Part shown: positions 53,477 to 64,000 of the stretch, in pieces
Layout of the letters: each line of letters opens with the position of its first letter
How positions within the stretch are numbered: position 1 is the first letter of the stretch
Source of the DNA: Fusarium oxysporum f. sp. lycopersici 4287
Taxonomy: Eukaryota; Ascomycota; Sordariomycetes; Hypocreales; Nectriaceae
Reading direction: 5' to 3'
Assembly (NCBI RefSeq): GCF_000149955.1
Contig: NC_030994.1
Span: forward strand, 744,001-808,000
Length of the DNA stretch: 64,000 bases
Position numbers and translations under genes: made by a program
The notes under the pieces: model-generated
Seen by the model: only the letters and a program-made list of their open reading frames with translations
Told to the model about the DNA's origin: nothing
Databases searched by the model: none

Positions 53477-54863
53477 ACCCGGCGGTGTCTTGGAATGATT
53501 CTATAGGTGAGTTCTTAAATAGATTCCTAACTTGGCCTTTTGATGGGGGGTGGGGGTGAGATATGAGCGATTAAATCATCGGGTTATCTAACCCCGAGTC
53601 CGCCTGGGTGTTTCTGCTTCTCAAAGAGGAGACGTTCCCCGAATCTTTCCTTAGTGAGTCCTGATGTGGATGCCGTTGCTGATGAGAGGTCAGGCTCTTT
53701 GCTACACGCCCCAAATATGGATGATGTAGCTGTGGAACTTTCAGGCTGCTAAATCGTTGGTTATTCGTGCCGACCCGTTATCGTCTGTTACGGTCCGTGC
53801 TTCCCAGGAGAGCAAATGAGTGTGTGTTGGGAGAGACAGGTGTCAGGGAATACCCCGCAACGAGTACGAAGAATTGAATACGATCGGGATCAACATATCA
53901 ACCAGCTCGTCGATATGAGAGCGCGTGGGTCGACTACGAAGTTTGGTGAGGATTCTTGGGAGAGTTGTTAATAAGTGATAAAAGTTATTGTCTTTGTCTT
54001 TGATGGTCGATGGGTTGTCTTTACTTCACAGTACATATCTGAATCTCCGCCTAAGTATTTACATCAAGCATGTCTTACCAAGACACCCTCTTGGCTGTAA
54101 ATGTGTGTAAGAGCTGAAAGATCCATTGGTCAGATCTCATTTTTGAGGCCAGTAGAAACTGCATATGTTGTTCAGCCACTCCATATTGATCTTTCAGCTG
54201 AGCCTTTTGGGCTTTCGATTATGGCATGCAAGTCATAGACTTCCTACTGTATCTTTGACAGATGTGGAACTTGGTCTCTATACCTACCCCTGAGTGTTTC
54301 TTGGGAGAGATCTGAGACGATCTGAGTCAATTAGATCTCTCTTCCCCCTTTGTACGATTCGTGCTCCTCAATCGGGCGCATGATTGTCCGAGCGCTGTCC
54401 GATGTCTGATCTGTGTTCTCGGCCAGTCCGACCTGGCAATAGGCCGGCTGTAGCTGGGCTATGGTCGGAAGTAAGGGAGTTTACTAACCGAGGTATGAGT
54501 TTCTTTATCTTGATCCGTGATTCTCTTTCTCATCCCATGCAGCATCGTCATTATCAAGTGTTTCCGCTAACTAAATGTCAAGCATATTTCTATTAATCAA
54601 AAATATCCCCTTTCTTGCTGGACTTCATACAGTTTGTGGTTTTTAATTCTTTTCTTCCATTGTTTTTAGTGATGAATTTGCTATTGGTTGATTTGGCAAG
54701 GGTGTAAAGAGGAGGTTGGTCAGTAAGTAGAGGGTTAACGTTGTGCACGATAATCGCTCGTCAAGAAACGCAAACCTATCATTTTTTCCACACTATATAT
54801 ATTCATCTTCGCAACGCTCAAATTCTGATCATATTGATGCCCCATTGTGAACCATCTGTCAAT
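53477..54863. other. 1.4-kb region without a recognised gene
   Basis: Only short overlapping frames. Nothing recognisable as coding, RNA or repeat. Confidence 0.4.
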
Positions 54864-55754
54864 ATGGCAAGCCTCTCAGAAGCAGAACAAGAGGGGCCGG
54901 AAGCCATGGAGGCTAAGATAGAAGACGACGAACAGGATACACTTCCCAAGTATTTGAAGTGCAATTATCTCGATGCAGTCGTTGGCAAGGAGATTCATAA
55001 ATACTGGGGAAACCGAGTTCTCGAGCACACAACTTCGAATGGCCAAGTACTAGCTCTCAAAGTCAGCAGTCCAAATGGCATTGACCGCTCGCAAGCCGAT
55101 ATGATGCACCATGCCGCAACACATGGTGTATTAGCTCCCGAGGTTCGCGGAGTCTACGATGTCATCACTAAACGCCCCATTGCACGTGTTATGGTCAGCG
55201 AGCGTGTACCCGGCGTGCCGCTCGTGGACGTCTGGCAGGCTATGTCTGAGGATGAGCAGAGGTCTATCAAGGGGCAGCTTCGAGGCCAAATACAGCATAT
55301 GAGAACGCTTTTACATCCATACATTGGCCGGATCAACAGGCAACCGACACGCAACATATATAACACCACGTTTATCAGGCACTGTGGTCCATTCGAGGAT
55401 GAGGAAGCTTTTGATAATTGGTGTCTCGATCGACTTTCCGGTGGAACTATTCAACATTGGAGATGGAAGAAGGTTCTAGAACGGCAACGACGCAAATCTA
55501 CTGGACGTTTCGTTCTAACTCATGGTGACTTATCACCGCGCAATATCATGGTTGACGGAAGCACTATCACAGGGATCATCGACTGGGAGTTGAGCGGTTT
55601 CTATCCTGAGTATGTGGAGTATGCCTTTGCTATAGGTATTGGCCCAGGGATGGAAGAATGGTGGATTCCTGTTTTGAAGGAGGTACTGGAGCCGTGCTGT
55701 TCAGAAATGGTGAAGTTCACGGGGCTTATCGAGGAGAGAATGAGCTCTTACTAG
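54864..55754 (+). CDS. APH-family (aminoglycoside phosphotransferase-like) kinase
   Basis: A single exon for 296 aa from the ATG at 54864 (context CAATATGGC); in-frame ATGs at 54837 and 54741 are also possible. The kinase-like core has VLALKVS (nucleotide-binding Lys), VSERVPGVPLVDVW, and the catalytic LTHGDLSPRNIMVDG with HGD and Asn, then GIIDWELSGFYPEYVEYA with the metal-binding Asp. This fold is greatly expanded in filamentous fungi; the substrates are unknown, and antibiotic modification should not be assumed. Confidence 0.88.
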   Translation: MASLSEAEQEGPEAMEAKIEDDEQDTLPKYLKCNYLDAVVGKEIHKYWGNRVLEHTTSNGQVLALKVSSPNGIDRSQADMMHHAATHGVLAPEVRGVYDVITKRPIARVMVSERVPGVPLVDVWQAMSEDEQRSIKGQLRGQIQHMRTLLHPYIGRINRQPTRNIYNTTFIRHCGPFEDEEAFDNWCLDRLSGGTIQHWRWKKVLERQRRKSTGRFVLTHGDLSPRNIMVDGSTITGIIDWELSGFYPEYVEYAFAIGIGPGMEEWWIPVLKEVLEPCCSEMVKFTGLIEERMSSY

Positions 55755-55845
55755 ACTGTGAACCACAGCCCCTGGTGAAATACCAATGCCAATGGTACTA
55801 ATAATGAGCAATGATAAGAATTTCACAAATACTAATTAAATGGCC

Positions 55846-57362
55846 TTACTCTTTTGGCTTTTGGGCCCAGACAACCTTCTGCCAATAATAAGGATGCATG
55901 TTTCCCTGCCTCAGCTCCCTTCTCAGCATCGATATGTACACCTCAACCTCCTCTTTCGTCCAGCCCTCCACTGTGTTGGCCATGAACAACACATAACCCT
56001 CGATATCCTGCTCAAGAGTAGCTTGTGCATACTTGCCAATTTCTTTCATCTTCGGATCCTTCGGCCAACCCCCGATAGGCACCTGTTCAGTTCACTATAT
56101 CAGTATATGAAAGTGGCCACTGGAAGAGAGTCACTTACCTTGAAATCCCGTTCCACAAGATTAACAAACCCGGCCTTCTCCATAGCAGATCTCTGCACTC
56201 CGTCCTCAACGATTGTGAACGAACGGCCGATCTTCTTCCCGCCTTCAACAAAGAACTTTCCCCACTGGTGCATAGCACTCTTCTCGGTGATAGTCCCGTC
56301 GTCACAGTCCATTCTTGAGAGAGCTTCGTGGCTTTCAATATAACCACCCGGCTTGAGACATCTATATGCTTCTTTGAAGAGCTGGTCCCAGTCGACGATG
56401 CTGCCGACCAGCCAACGAAAGTGGATGTAGTCTTGCGAGTTAGGAGCGAACGTCCACTCTTGAGTGCAGTCTTCAATATCGCTACCGAAGTGTTAGATTC
56501 GCTTATGGGCGTGAGTAGGCTTCTTACAATCGCAGGTTAGGAGGTATCCAGCCCGGTTGGATTGGCGAAACGTCAGTACCTATAACCTGTGCGTCTGGGA
56601 AGCTATCCGCAAAATCTCTGTTGAAAACAGTTAATTTCAACCACTTAGTCGTTTGATTATAAACACCTACATAGCCCATACACCTAAATTAGAGTATAAT
56701 GTCAGCGTGAGTTCAACCAGAGTACAACTTTGGCGCGGTCTGGGTATAGCCTGAGCTCACTTGAGTAGCGACTGGCTCCGACCGCAACCAGTCCAACTGG
56801 CTCTCCGAAACTCACCTGTCCCTGTACCGATATCAATAGCATTCTATGAAAGTCAGCAGGTCACTCCACGGCTACCGGCAGCAATGAACCTTGATGTCTT
56901 TGGGAATAGGCGCAAGATACAGCGCACCGTCCAAAACCAGCGTCAAAACATGATGACTGCACGTATCAGCACTCATCTCCAATCTGTGTTCGGTACACTT
57001 ACTTGATGTCCATCGACTCATTCTGCTTCTCATCATTGGTCCCCCTATTCTCATTAATCCCGCACCATAGAGTCTTCGGACAACATACCAATACTGGGCA
57101 TTCCCAATATCATGATGGTAAGTTCTCCCATTGATATTCCTATAGTGCAGAATACTTGACGTGATGGACGCCGTCGACTCGGCAGTATCATCTCCCAGAG
57201 CAGAATCCGTATCACCCAACTCCTAGATTATCATTAGTGGCATGATCCTGACCAACGTCGTGTCATACGAACCTCAGCTACCTCAGCCCAATGCTCAGGA
57301 GGAAGAAGACCAGAAACATCGGTGACAGCCTGAGCTGGTTGAGAATTATTTTCTTCTGCCAT
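55846..57362 (-). CDS. LaeA-like SAM-dependent methyltransferase
   Basis: Nine exons join in frame to 347 aa: 57362-57273, 57222-57089, 57044-57003, 56956-56890, 56843-56816, 56683-56671, 56617-56528, 56481-56139 and 56082-55846. One exon is only 13 nt. The spliced protein has [31 protein letters not shown], the SAM-binding motif [36 protein letters not shown], and [14 protein letters not shown]. This is the fungal class of LaeA-like methyltransferases. LaeA itself controls secondary metabolism, but most paralogues are uncharacterised and may methylate small molecules. Confidence 0.9.
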
Positions 57363-57880
57363 CCTTGCACGGTTCGTTCGTTATCTAGGAAGAGAGTAGA
57401 GTGTCACTTCACAGTTGCGTTGTTTATCTCTATTTGTGTACTGAACCAACTCATTCAACTCATCATGCCACGCTTTGCATACCAGATGTGGTTTTAACAC
57501 CCGAATTAGTACGGCACAGCAGAATTGCCCAGGGGCCAGTCCTATCGGATCGTTTGACAAAGTTGCATTGCATGATAAATGGAGAATAGTATCCCTACAT
57601 GTGTCTGTTGGTTTGGCGAACCAATAACATGCTGGTTTCAAAGCTCTCAACCTATCCCATACAGTCAAACGTAAGTCCCGTGAGCGATTTTGAGACTGAT
57701 GTCTGCGGCTGAGCCATTGACGGATATTCAGTAAAGACTTTCCTTTCCTCACATTGTGCTCGCGTATCAAAAGTATTCTCTTCCAACCTCTAGGATAGCG
57801 GAAGCACTAGGCCATGAAGACAGTAAACAATCAAATTAAAGAAGGCTAATGCTCCTGATCTTGGGTATCAAACCAGCCAC
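57363..57880. other. Intergenic stretch, nothing recognised
   Basis: Upstream of the methyltransferase and downstream of the AflR-like gene. Short frames show no features. Confidence 0.4.
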
Positions 57881-59010
57881 TCAAACATCCGCCAACAAAT
57901 GACTTATCATGTCCCTCGTATGCTTAACAACCGACACACAATGCGGATCCTTATCATGCATCTGATGTGCCAACCGATGTCCTATACCCGGCGGTACATG
58001 ACTCGTTCCGGAATGCCATAAGTTCTGTCTATCCTCCATCAACTGCAACATCGCCACAAAAGACATGGAGCTCGAATGTGGCGTACCAAAAAGTTCGGAT
58101 TTGATTGCTTTGTTGGCGATGCTTTTCCAATCCCGAGGGTCCAGGCTCAGCGAGAATCCTAACGCGTCGTTTTGCGATGGTGCCTCTAGCGTTTGGCCTT
58201 CGCTTATGTATAATTCTTTTGATTCCCTGGCATCCTGAGCTCGTTTCGTTTCGTCCTCAACTGACTTCACGATCTTTTTATATCCTTCCGCCAAAGATAT
58301 AATAAGCGTGTTGAGGAGTTGAGCATTCTGCATTGCCCATAGAAACTTTGTTGGACATACCTGACACTGTATGATCCCTGCTGCTGTTGTCGTCAAATGC
58401 CGCAGAACGGATAACCGTGCTGTGAAGGGCAAATCATCTGCTTTCCGAACTTCTTCTAGTGACAAGTATAAGCTTGCGAGACAGGCGCATGTCTGTTGGC
58501 CTGGGTCGGATTCAAATGCCAATAATTTCGGGTCAACATTTGTCTCGTTTCTGAATCTGAGTCAGTTCGGCCATCAAGGTGATGATTCAGTCAACTCACC
58601 CAAGAGGTATCAAATCCAATGGTGCATCTTCAGACATATGTTGGCACGGATCAAAGCTCGCTCTTCTTCCCATATCACTACCAGTGTCACTCCCAATACT
58701 CATCGCCAAAGTCGATGGCGAAGTTCTGCTCGCACTGCTCTCCTGGGCCTCATTCTCGGAGGCTATCTTCCTCTTCTTGGGTCTTCCCATCGGCATACGC
58801 GCCGAGAACTTGCACGGCTCTCCAAGAGTAGAGCATCGCCCACAAGATGGATAGCTTCCGTCACATTTGAGCTTCTTTTGTCCTTGCAGATTGATCAGCA
58901 TGCGCAATATAAGTTATGGACCCCAAGTGTAAGCGGGAAAGGTGGGCGGACATACTGCACTGATCACACGAAGCTCTCCTATTGGCAGGATCTTGCAGAT
59001 CGGGAGACAT
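57881..59010 (-). CDS. AflR-like Zn2Cys6 transcription factor
   Basis: Three exons (59010-58956, 58882-58600, 58556-57881) give 337 aa. The zinc cluster is created by splicing intron 1: SCDQC joins to RQKKLKCDGSYPSCGRC...C, residues 15-45, all six cysteines present. A basic stretch with PMGRPKKRKI follows. The C-terminal half is helical, with cysteines near TCACLASLYLSLEEV and GIIQCQVC, the pattern of the AflR-type regulatory domain. AflR relatives usually control a nearby biosynthetic cluster. Here the neighbour is a LaeA-like methyltransferase, but no synthase is in view. Confidence 0.87.
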
Positions 59011-59594
59011 TATGTAAAGGATATGAGAGAGAAGTATTATGAATTGTATAAAAAGATAGACCAAGAGATTGAGAGATGTTCAGTTGTAGGATTCAAGAGC
59101 TCATCATCTTGTAAGCCCGACAGGGAACAACCGGATGGATCTCATGTGAATAACGTGAGAGTGACAATCAGCGGATCCTACTCCAAACTCTGCCCCGCCG
59201 CTAAAAACCCCCAAACGGTGCAAGAAAAGAGACATAGAATTATATAACTTACTATAAAGCCTATCTCGCCTGAGGGAGGAGCATCAAGATCTGAAATAAA
59301 GCCCCAAGCGTCCAGAGGATACTTTCCAATATCTATACCACTCGGATCAAAGTAATTGATGCATAGGTCCGAGATTTATAAACTTGTTAGCTCAAATGTC
59401 TGTCTTGTATTTTTGGCACCTTAAAGGCGCTAAGAGACCCCTGGGCCGGAGCCCGGGACTTGCATATTCCGACAGAACCAACCATCGCAGAAAAAAAATT
59501 ATTTTTCCTTCGAGCTACTGATAAAGCCCCCACTATCATATCAAACTGAACTTTTTTGTTGCATCCCCATCCCATCTACAACTTTGCGACAACA
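59011..59594. other. Divergent promoter region, nothing recognised
   Basis: It lies between the AflR-like gene and the L1-domain gene. GGGCCGGAGCCCGGG near 59440 is a short palindrome. No gene. Confidence 0.4.
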
Positions 59595-60780
59595 ATGGCG
59601 CCCTCAAAAGAAGTTGTCGCTCCCGGCGCTGCCGCTGTCACAGCAATTGACCCCGATCAGGTTTGTACCCCCAGTATCTCACTACTATAACAGTTCTAAC
59701 AATTCACACAAGACCCTGAAAGCTTCAAAGGCTCTTCTCGCACACATCAAAAAAGCTTCCAAGCAAAAGGCCGACGAGTCTGAAAAGCGCAATCTCCTCG
59801 ACGACGATGAAGATCCTACTACAACTCCCATCTGGCTCAACCTGACGACCAAGCGCCACATCGTCGACAAGGCGCGTCTGCAGCCCGGAAAGATCTCCCT
59901 TCCTCACTCGCTCAACAACGAAGAGACCACCATCTGCCTCATCACCGCCGAGCCCCAGCGCGCCTACAAGGACATTGTCGCCTCCGAGGACTTCCCCGCT
60001 GAGCTTGGCAAGCGCATCACTCGTGTCATCGACTACGGAAAGCTCAAGGCCAAATACAGCCAGTACGAGGCGCAGAGGAAGCTCTTCGCCGAGGCGGATA
60101 TCTTCCTTGGTGACGATCGCATCATCAACAGATTACCCAAGATTTTGGGAAAGACCTTTTACAAGACAACGCAAAAGCGACCTGTCCCTGTGAACCTACA
60201 GGCCAAGGCACCCAAGGTCGATGGAAAGCGACAGAAGCGTGTCAAGACTGAGGGTACTGTCAACGCAGGCACTCCCGCCGAGATCGCCAAGGAGGTTCAG
60301 AAGGCAATCAACTCTGCATTCGTCAGCCTGACCCCTTCAACAAACACCTCGATCCGAATTGGATACTCGGGTTGGACCGCTGAGCAGATCGCCGAGAATG
60401 TCGATGCCGTTGTCACCGGCATGATCGAGAAGTGGATTCCTCAGAAGTGGCGCAACATGAAGAGCATCTACATCAAGGGTCCCGAGACTACTGCCCTTCC
60501 CATCTGGTTGACTGATGAGCTCTGGGTTGACGAGAAGGACGTGATTGCTGAGGACGAGGCCGCCAAGGCCCTCAAGGGTGAGAAGCCCAACATTGGAAAG
60601 AAGCGCAAGTCTCTCGACAACACCGACGAGACTGAGACTCCCGCCGCCCCTACGAAGAAGGCCAAGAAGCAGAAGCAACTTCCAGAGGCCGACGACGGCA
60701 AGCTCGATAAGCAAATCTCGGACCGCAAGGCTCGATTGAGAAAGCAAAAGGCATCGGCCAACAAGGCCATTGACAACTGA
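59595..60780 (+). CDS. Ribosomal L1-domain protein, ribosome biogenesis (Cic1/Utp30-like)
   Basis: Two exons, 59595-59660 and 59713-60780, give 377 aa. Residues 25-270 are the ribosomal L1 fold, with PIWLNLTTKRHI, FLGDDRIINRLPKILGKTFYKTTQKRP, and IRIGYSGWTAEQIAENVDAVV. The C-terminal 100 residues are Lys-rich and low-complexity, as in nucleolar factors. Cic1/Nsa3 and Utp30 are such L1-domain assembly factors for the large and small ribosomal subunits. I cannot tell which of the two this is. Codon use is strongly biased to C/G-ending codons, as in highly expressed fungal genes. Confidence 0.88.
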
Positions 60781-61719
60781 AACATGCAATTCAAGGCATC
60801 GGTGTTGAGGCGTTCGTTGAAGGGCGGAAAACCCACAGAATACAATTGTAGCTATACTTGCATTAACAATACAATATTGACGGTATTACGCATCTCTTGC
60901 GCCTTCTTTGAAACAATCTTATTCCTTCGTCAAGACCCGAGCCAAGGAAAGCCCCCGTGCCTGGTCACTCATGAGAATAGACCAAGTTTCGATGAATCCC
61001 ACCAGCATTCAGCCGTGTGAAACCCTCCAAAGGACCAAATGAGTATATATTTAGTCAACGTCAACTCATTTGTAGGCTAGTCCTGGTACAAATACATCAA
61101 TTTGGTCTGATCTTCAAGATAGAATCTGGGGTGCTTGCAGAATGCAGATCATCACTGCCCGGAAGGGATCAGCTCTTGTTCTTTCTACGAAGAATTATTA
61201 AATGAATGATTACCTAAGTACTAGGTACTAGGTATGCGTACTATAATGATGTCAAGAAAGTACAGAGTAAGGTATAAGGTACCTACCGAATTTGGGCAAT
61301 ATGTACATTGCCATCGTTGGGATAATGAGGATGAAGCGTCTAACCCACCCCCGCCTTCCGCCAGCTTCAGGCCATATCTATATCTCGGCCAGGTACGGAG
61401 TAGATCTAGGCACAAATAACACATTGGCTTTTATCCCCTCCATGCAGAATAGACTCTGTTTTTCCTATAGCCAATAAATACTCTCAATAATCACGCCATT
61501 AATTATATAGTTTATCCACAGTTCAGCCAACCTCATTCTCAATCATATAAGGTGGTCACTCACAAAGGTACAAAAACCACTTTACATCCTCTCGAACCTA
61601 GCGGAAAGTGGAGGGTCATAGCTGACGTCTTCAGCTAGCTCAGCTCCCCACATAACTCTCCATCTGCATCTTCATCTTCATCTTCCATCACCATCACCAT
61701 CACCATCAACATCCCCATC
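60781..61719. other. Intergenic stretch with simple repeats
   Basis: It contains a short tandem CTAGGTA repeat near 61215-61235 and a CAT-rich run just before the next gene (61661-61719). No gene. Confidence 0.45.
61661..61719 (+). repeat. CAT/CATCAC simple repeat in the 5' leader
   Basis: Runs of CATCTT followed by CATCAC units lead directly to the ATG at 61720. Without G-rich structure it is a plausible unstructured leader; its length may vary between strains. Confidence 0.65.
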
Positions 61720-62721
61720 ATGTCTTTCCCTTCCTTGCTCCGGCTTGGCTTGGCCATCGGAGCCTTGGCTAGACAGAGCTATGCTTCCCCTTTTGCACCT
61801 ATTCACACAAGAGATGACCTATCCGATACCCCATTACCTATTGTTGTTTGGCACGGCCTTGGTGACCAATTCAATAGCGATGGAATGAAGAGCATTCAAG
61901 CCCTCGCTGAAGATATCCACCCGGGAACCTTTGTTCATATCATTGCCATTGATGAGGATCCCAGCCAGGATCAAATGGCCACTTTCAAAGGAAATGTCTC
62001 GGACCAAGTCAGCAAGGTTTGCGAGGAACTGGCCAAGCACCCCATTCTGTCTACTGCGCCCGCTATTGACGCCATCGGTATCTCTCAGGGTGGACAGTTC
62101 CTCCGCGGTTACGTCGAGCGCTGTAACTGGCCACAGGTCCGCAGTCTCGTCACATTTGGTAGCCAACACAATGGCATCATCGACTTCAGGTCCTGCGGCG
62201 CTACCGACTGGCTTTGCAAGGGAGCCATGGCCCTCATGAGATTTGGTACTTGGAGCAAAATTGTACAGTCAAGCCTTGTTCCCGCGCAATACTACCGCAA
62301 CCCAGCAACTGAAGCCGATTACAACAAATACCTCGAGAATTCCAACTTCCTAGCCGACATCAACAACGAGCGCGAGTTCAAAAACGAAAAATACAAGGCA
62401 AATCTGAGCAAGTTGACCAACTTCGTCATGTGGATGTTTGAAGATGATGATCTTGTTATCCCGAAAGAATCTTCGTGGTTTGAGGAGGTCAATGGCACAG
62501 AAGTTATCCCTCTTCGAGCTCGTGAGCTTTACCACGAGGATTGGCTTGGCCTTCGCGAGCTTGACCGCAATGGTGGCCTCAGATTTCGAAGTGCCCCTGG
62601 TAAACACCTCGAGAACCTCTATGAGCTACTGAACGAGACCGTCACCAATTACTGCGGCCCGTGGAAACGAACTTTTGAGTCAGATATGGAGGACTCCTGG
62701 GATAGGTTGGAGTTAATTTGA
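61720..62721 (+). CDS. PPT1: Palmitoyl-protein thioesterase
   Basis: A single exon for 333 aa. A signal peptide (MSFPSLLRLGLAIGALARQSYA) is followed by LPIVVWHGLGDQF, the nucleophile elbow GISQGGQFLRGYVERC with catalytic Ser, VTFGSQHNGI, then FVMWMFEDDDLVIP with the catalytic Asp region, and APGKHLENL with His. The length and motif order match eukaryotic PPT1, which removes palmitate from cysteines of proteins in the lysosome or vacuole. Confidence 0.93.
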   Translation: MSFPSLLRLGLAIGALARQSYASPFAPIHTRDDLSDTPLPIVVWHGLGDQFNSDGMKSIQALAEDIHPGTFVHIIAIDEDPSQDQMATFKGNVSDQVSKVCEELAKHPILSTAPAIDAIGISQGGQFLRGYVERCNWPQVRSLVTFGSQHNGIIDFRSCGATDWLCKGAMALMRFGTWSKIVQSSLVPAQYYRNPATEADYNKYLENSNFLADINNEREFKNEKYKANLSKLTNFVMWMFEDDDLVIPKESSWFEEVNGTEVIPLRARELYHEDWLGLRELDRNGGLRFRSAPGKHLENLYELLNETVTNYCGPWKRTFESDMEDSWDRLELI

Positions 62722-63488
62722 TTTAATTACTAGTTTTTATTCTAGAGTTATTCTATAGTTATTCTACAGACTGTAACTACGTCAAGAGCCCCCCCCCCCT
62801 GCCGTGCCTCGTCCACATGTACGTCGTTCCTACTATCACACTCGAACATGAACGCGCGAAATGAGCAGGCTTCGATGACAAGGCAGAAGTCTCGACTTAT
62901 GATGTAAGCAACTGCACTGAAATCATCTCAGTTCCTAGCAGGACCGACCCCTTGAGAAAGACATCTTTGGTGAAAGCTCAACACTAGGGTTGGTTCAGAA
63001 ACGAACTGGGACGTTTGGCTGTATAACGTCCTGAACTCAATCATTAAGATAATCACGGCAATTCTGTATGGGTGCTTCGAGCCTTTACAATACTTGCCTT
63101 GTGACCTTGCGTTTTATTAATGATGTCGTGCTCAATGAAATGTTTACTGTCGAAGATGTATCTGAGGCTTGTAATTAGCTGCGCCACAGTCACCAGCTTC
63201 AGCCACATCGCAATTGCTTTGCATCATGACAACTGAAGTACTTTTGACTCCACGCGACAACAAACATCGTCGCCGTATCTGCCGAGGGATTCCTCCCACT
63301 TTTATATCCCTAGTTCATACTAAGCATCCGTAACTGAGGTGAAGTCGGTAAAGCCTGGGTGTAACAACACTCAGCGACGAGGCCCACTTGTTTCAATTCA
63401 TCGACCCTTCTGCCCACCGAAATCACCACTGAACGACCAGCAAACTTGCGACAACAACCATACACTTCATATCCTACCCTTCGCTCCA
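62722..63488. other. Intergenic stretch with a C homopolymer
   Basis: A run of ten C lies at 62789-62798. Otherwise nothing is recognised before the cyclin gene. Confidence 0.4.
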
Positions 63489-63969
63489 ATGACAACCTCA
63501 AATAATGGTCAGTCCGCGGCCACAAACGGCGACGCGATACCCAAGATCGGACCCCATCCAGGCTCCATCTCCAGTTCGAATCAATACACATCAGAGCTCA
63601 AGCTGCGGCGTATGCTCAAGGACAATGGCTGCGATCCCGCAAGGCAGGATAACTACCGTCTTCAAGGTGTGCAGTTGCTTGAGAATGTGAGGGAATATCT
63701 GCAACTGTACGTCGGGTCTTGTATGGGAGTACGTGGGGATTAGAGACTGATTACGCAACAGACCTGTGAGGACGTTCGATACGGCGTGCACATATTTCCA
63801 CAAATTTCGACTCAACTTCAGAGACGTCGAGTATAACTATCAAGACGCTGCACTAGCATCGCTCTTCGTCGCGTGTAAGGTGGAGGATACTATCAAGAAG
63901 TCGAAGGAGATTCTTGCGGCGGCATACAACGTGAAGAACCCCGACAAATCAGTCACGCCTGATGACAAG
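63489..63969 (+). CDS. Cyclin-domain protein, partial (runs off the window; Ctk2-like)
   Basis: Exons 63489-63706 and 63762-63969 are in the window; a GTAAGC donor at 63970 shows that more follows. The first 50 residues are polar. The cyclin box then begins: RQDNYRLQGVQLLENVREYL, LPVRTFDTACTYFHKFRL, YNYQDAALASLFVACKVEDT and KKSKEILAAAY. This resembles transcription-type cyclins, best fitting Ctk2, the cyclin of the RNA polymerase II CTD kinase, but cyclin C, K or L relatives cannot be excluded from the fragment. Confidence 0.8.
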
Positions 63970-64000
63970 GTAAGCCCAACATACAGCAATCACAACACCG

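Noticed and set aside
59430..59460. GC-rich palindrome as a tRNA or terminator
   Set aside because: No cloverleaf or A/B box pattern could be drawn, and fungal genes do not use such terminators.

Overview
The window looks like nuclear DNA of a filamentous ascomycete, most likely Fusarium or a close Hypocreales relative. This is inferred from many short introns (about 43-60 nt) with GTAAGT/GTATGT donors and CTAAC-like branch sites, and from fungal-specific families: Zn2Cys6 regulators, HET, NACHT/STAND proteins, a LaeA-like methyltransferase and an Rds1-type ferritin-like protein. There are no bacterial operons. No rRNA, tRNA or CRISPR was recognised.

Region 1 (39-15637) is an array of fourteen small intronless genes for one cysteine-rich protein family. 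All start Met-Cys and share a seven-cysteine grid: C2, C11, C14, C27, one variable Cys, then a CxxC pair before a charged tail. Nine copies are on the minus strand (39-5682) and five on the plus strand (6967-15637). One has lost two cysteines, one is truncated after 28 residues, and a short AT-rich element with 42-bp terminal inverted repeats sits in the left half. A fluoride exporter and a six-exon Zn2Cys6 regulator lie between the halves.

Region 2 (15828-24504) resembles a fungal self/non-self recognition island. It holds a broken SERAC1-like hydrolase, a NACHT ORF and a HEAT-repeat ORF that share one frame and are split by a single TAA, and a HET-domain gene.

Region 3 (24687-47041) is a metabolic cluster: an ALDH-like protein with a C-terminal membrane anchor, a small unknown gene, a cupin, a fumarylacetoacetase-family hydrolase, a flavin monooxygenase fused to an acetoacetate-decarboxylase-like domain, a CocE/S15 hydrolase, a LigB/DODA-type dioxygenase, a C2H2+Zn2Cys6 regulator, an MFS transporter and a Rieske protein. 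Hydroxylase, ring-cleaving dioxygenase, FAH-fold hydrolase and transporter together suggest uptake and breakdown (or tailoring) of an aromatic compound. An identical 13-mer lies in three of its divergent promoters, and a one-mismatch copy lies 48 bp before the regulator.

Region 4 (47272-53476) is a second recognition island: a NACHT protein, a HeLo/SesA-like protein with three C-terminal amyloid-like repeats, and a small protein carrying the same G-x-Q-x-N-G core. Region 5 (54864-63969) holds an APH-like kinase, a LaeA-like methyltransferase, an AflR-like regulator, and housekeeping genes: a ribosomal L1-domain factor, palmitoyl-protein thioesterase and a cyclin that runs off the edge.
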